A DNA stretch of 6,704 bases from Pseudomonadota bacterium (GTDB lineage: Bacteria; Pseudomonadota; Gammaproteobacteria; Steroidobacterales; Woeseiaceae): assembly GCA_022360335.1 (NCBI GenBank), contig JAKSCZ010000080.1, positions 1-6,704 on the forward strand, in the 5' to 3' direction. How positions within the stretch are numbered: position 1 is the first letter of the stretch; the number at the start of each line of letters is the position of its first letter. Both the position numbers and the translations under genes were made by a program. Of this stretch, positions 5,686-6,704 are shown one piece after another. The notes beneath the pieces are model-generated. The model was not told where the DNA came from, ran no database searches, and saw only the letters and a program-made list of their open reading frames with translations.

Positions 5686-5687
5686 GG

Positions 5688-6704
5688 ATGGTCAGAACTT
5701 CCCTGCTGGTGCTGGCGGGCGGTCTGGCGGCGCAGCATAGCACGGCATTGCTACGTTCCGACTTCGCCTGCATCCTGTTGGTTGCATCGGTCTTCGCGCT
5801 GCGCCGGCGAACCGCCCGGCCCGCGGCGCTGGTTGCCGCCGGTTTCGCGTTGTTCATGCTGGCCGGCGCGAACATCGTCGACGGGCGGCTCGCACCGGAG
5901 TATGCGGGCGACAGCATGTTGACGATCGTGCGGATCGTCGAATTTCCGGAGGCCCGCGACCGGTCCGTCGGTCTCGTCGTAACGCCGGTCGAGGATCGTC
6001 GTATCCCGTCGCGGGTCCGGGTTCGCTGGTTCGATCCGCCCGTTGCGCCGCTGCTGGGCGATGTCTGGGAGCTCGAGCTGCGTCTCAGGCGGCCGCGCGG
6101 CAACGCCAATCCGGGCGTATTCGACCGCGAGACCTGGCTGTTTCGAGAGAAGGTCCTCGCCACGGGATACGTCGTGCCGGGCAAGCGCAACCGGCTGCTC
6201 CGGGCCGGCACGGAGTCGGCCGTCGCCGGCTTCCGCCGGCGCTTCGTCGCGACGGCGAAAACGGCCGCCGAGTCCGACGAGGCGGCTGCCGTCCTCGCCG
6301 CCATCGCGACGGGCGAACGGCACCTCGTCTCGCGTGCGCAGTGGGATGCGTTTGCGGCGACCGGTACCACCCACCTGATGGCGATCTCCGGCCTCCACGT
6401 CGGCCTGGCCGCGACGTTCGCGTTCGCGCTGGCTTTCGTCGCGACGGGCGCGATGCCGTCGCGCGGCAATCGAATCGTCCCGGCCATGTTCATCGGGGTC
6501 GGTGTCGCTGTGCTCTATGCCTGGGTTTCGGGAATGGGCGTTCCCGCACGCCGCGCCGTATTGATGCTGGGCCTGACGGCGTTTACCGTCGCCCGAACGC
6601 GGCAGGTCGACATCGGCGCCGTGGTCGCCCTGGCCGCGCTGATCGTCTTCGTCACGGACCCGGTTGCGGCGCTGGCGCCGGGGTTCAACCTGTCGTTCGG
6701 CGCC
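5688..6704 (+). CDS. comEC: DNA internalisation channel ComEC/Rec2, N-terminal part (3' end outside window)
   Basis: ComEC is the inner-membrane channel that takes single-stranded DNA into the cytoplasm during transformation. The 339 visible codons contain N-terminal hydrophobic segments, the DUF4131 domain (about 30-170, with GDVWELELRLRRPRGNANPGVFDRETWLF and ATGYV), and the start of the competence domain: AIATGERHLVSRAQWDAFAATGTTHLMAISGLHVGL (205-240). The HLMAISGLHVGL motif is diagnostic. Transmembrane segments follow, with SGMGVPARRAVLML (281-294) and GFNLSFGA at the edge. The frame stays open to the last base; the remaining membrane part and any C-terminal metallo-beta-lactamase-like domain lie beyond. 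The ATG was chosen as the only in-frame start before the hydrophobic N-terminus. It has no good Shine-Dalgarno, and an inverted repeat ends two bases before it. I see no convincing plus-strand promoter. Confidence 0.94.
   Translation, partial: MVRTSLLVLAGGLAAQHSTALLRSDFACILLVASVFALRRRTARPAALVAAGFALFMLAGANIVDGRLAPEYAGDSMLTIVRIVEFPEARDRSVGLVVTPVEDRRIPSRVRVRWFDPPVAPLLGDVWELELRLRRPRGNANPGVFDRETWLFREKVLATGYVVPGKRNRLLRAGTESAVAGFRRRFVATAKTAAESDEAAAVLAAIATGERHLVSRAQWDAFAATGTTHLMAISGLHVGLAATFAFALAFVATGAMPSRGNRIVPAMFIGVGVAVLYAWVSGMGVPARRAVLMLGLTAFTVARTRQVDIGAVVALAALIVFVTDPVAALAPGFNLSFGA
5734..5742 (-). promoter_or_regulatory. Candidate extended -10 promoter of the DUF2062 gene, inside comEC
   Basis: The minus strand reads TGCTATGCT: TGn plus TATGCT, four of six matches to TATAAT. 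Transcription would start near 5727, giving an 89-base leader, and the site would lie within comEC codons 16-19. There is no good -35 hexamer. It has the same TGC-extended layout as the sites before mfd and the small exported-protein gene. Evidence is weak on its own. Confidence 0.3.

Noticed and set aside
1..6704. Search for tRNA or other RNA genes, CRISPR repeats, insertion-sequence ends, toxin-antitoxin or defence genes
   Set aside because: None was seen. Nearly all bases are accounted for by seven housekeeping-type genes and short gaps.

Overview
The window looks like an ordinary chromosomal housekeeping region of a high-GC gammaproteobacterium. The basis is codon and base composition, residue-level resemblance of the proteins to Escherichia and Pseudomonas families, and the neighbourhood itself. 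I cannot place it more precisely. There is no sign of a phage, plasmid, insertion sequence, CRISPR array or defence system, and no new multigene system could be found.

Layout. On the minus strand at the left edge lies the N-terminal third of mfd (transcription-repair coupling factor); its 3' part lies outside. A 147-bp gap follows, holding a pair of related GC-rich palindromes (REP-like) and a probable mfd promoter. Next comes a 91-residue exported protein on the minus strand. An 82-bp divergent promoter region separates it from a plus-strand operon of three overlapping genes: two paralogous LolC/LolE-family permeases and the ATPase LolD. The lolD stop codon shares a CTAG with the stop codon of a convergent minus-strand gene for a DUF2062 membrane protein. 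A 49-bp gap separates the DUF2062 start from the divergent start of comEC (DNA uptake channel), which runs off the right edge. All spaces between genes are shorter than 150 bases.

How the genes work together. The three lol genes encode one inner-membrane machine, the ABC transporter that extracts mature lipoproteins from the inner membrane and passes them to the periplasmic carrier LolA. The right-hand permease carries a recognisable LolA-docking 'hook' sequence (TP-x-G-x-IPR). The left-hand one does not, so the two subunits appear specialised even though other segments of them mix LolC-like and LolE-like features. Mfd, ComEC and the DUF2062 protein have unrelated jobs. Their adjacency is recognisable from other gammaproteobacteria: as I recall, mfd is next to lolCDE in E. 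coli, and lol-DUF2062-comEC occurs in Pseudomonas.

The points most worth a second look are the unequal distribution of the hook between the permeases, the paired REP-like palindromes, the CTAG-sharing stop codons, a shared TGC-extended -10 motif upstream of all three minus-strand genes, a near-symmetrical -10 in the divergent region, and an inverted repeat abutting the comEC start.
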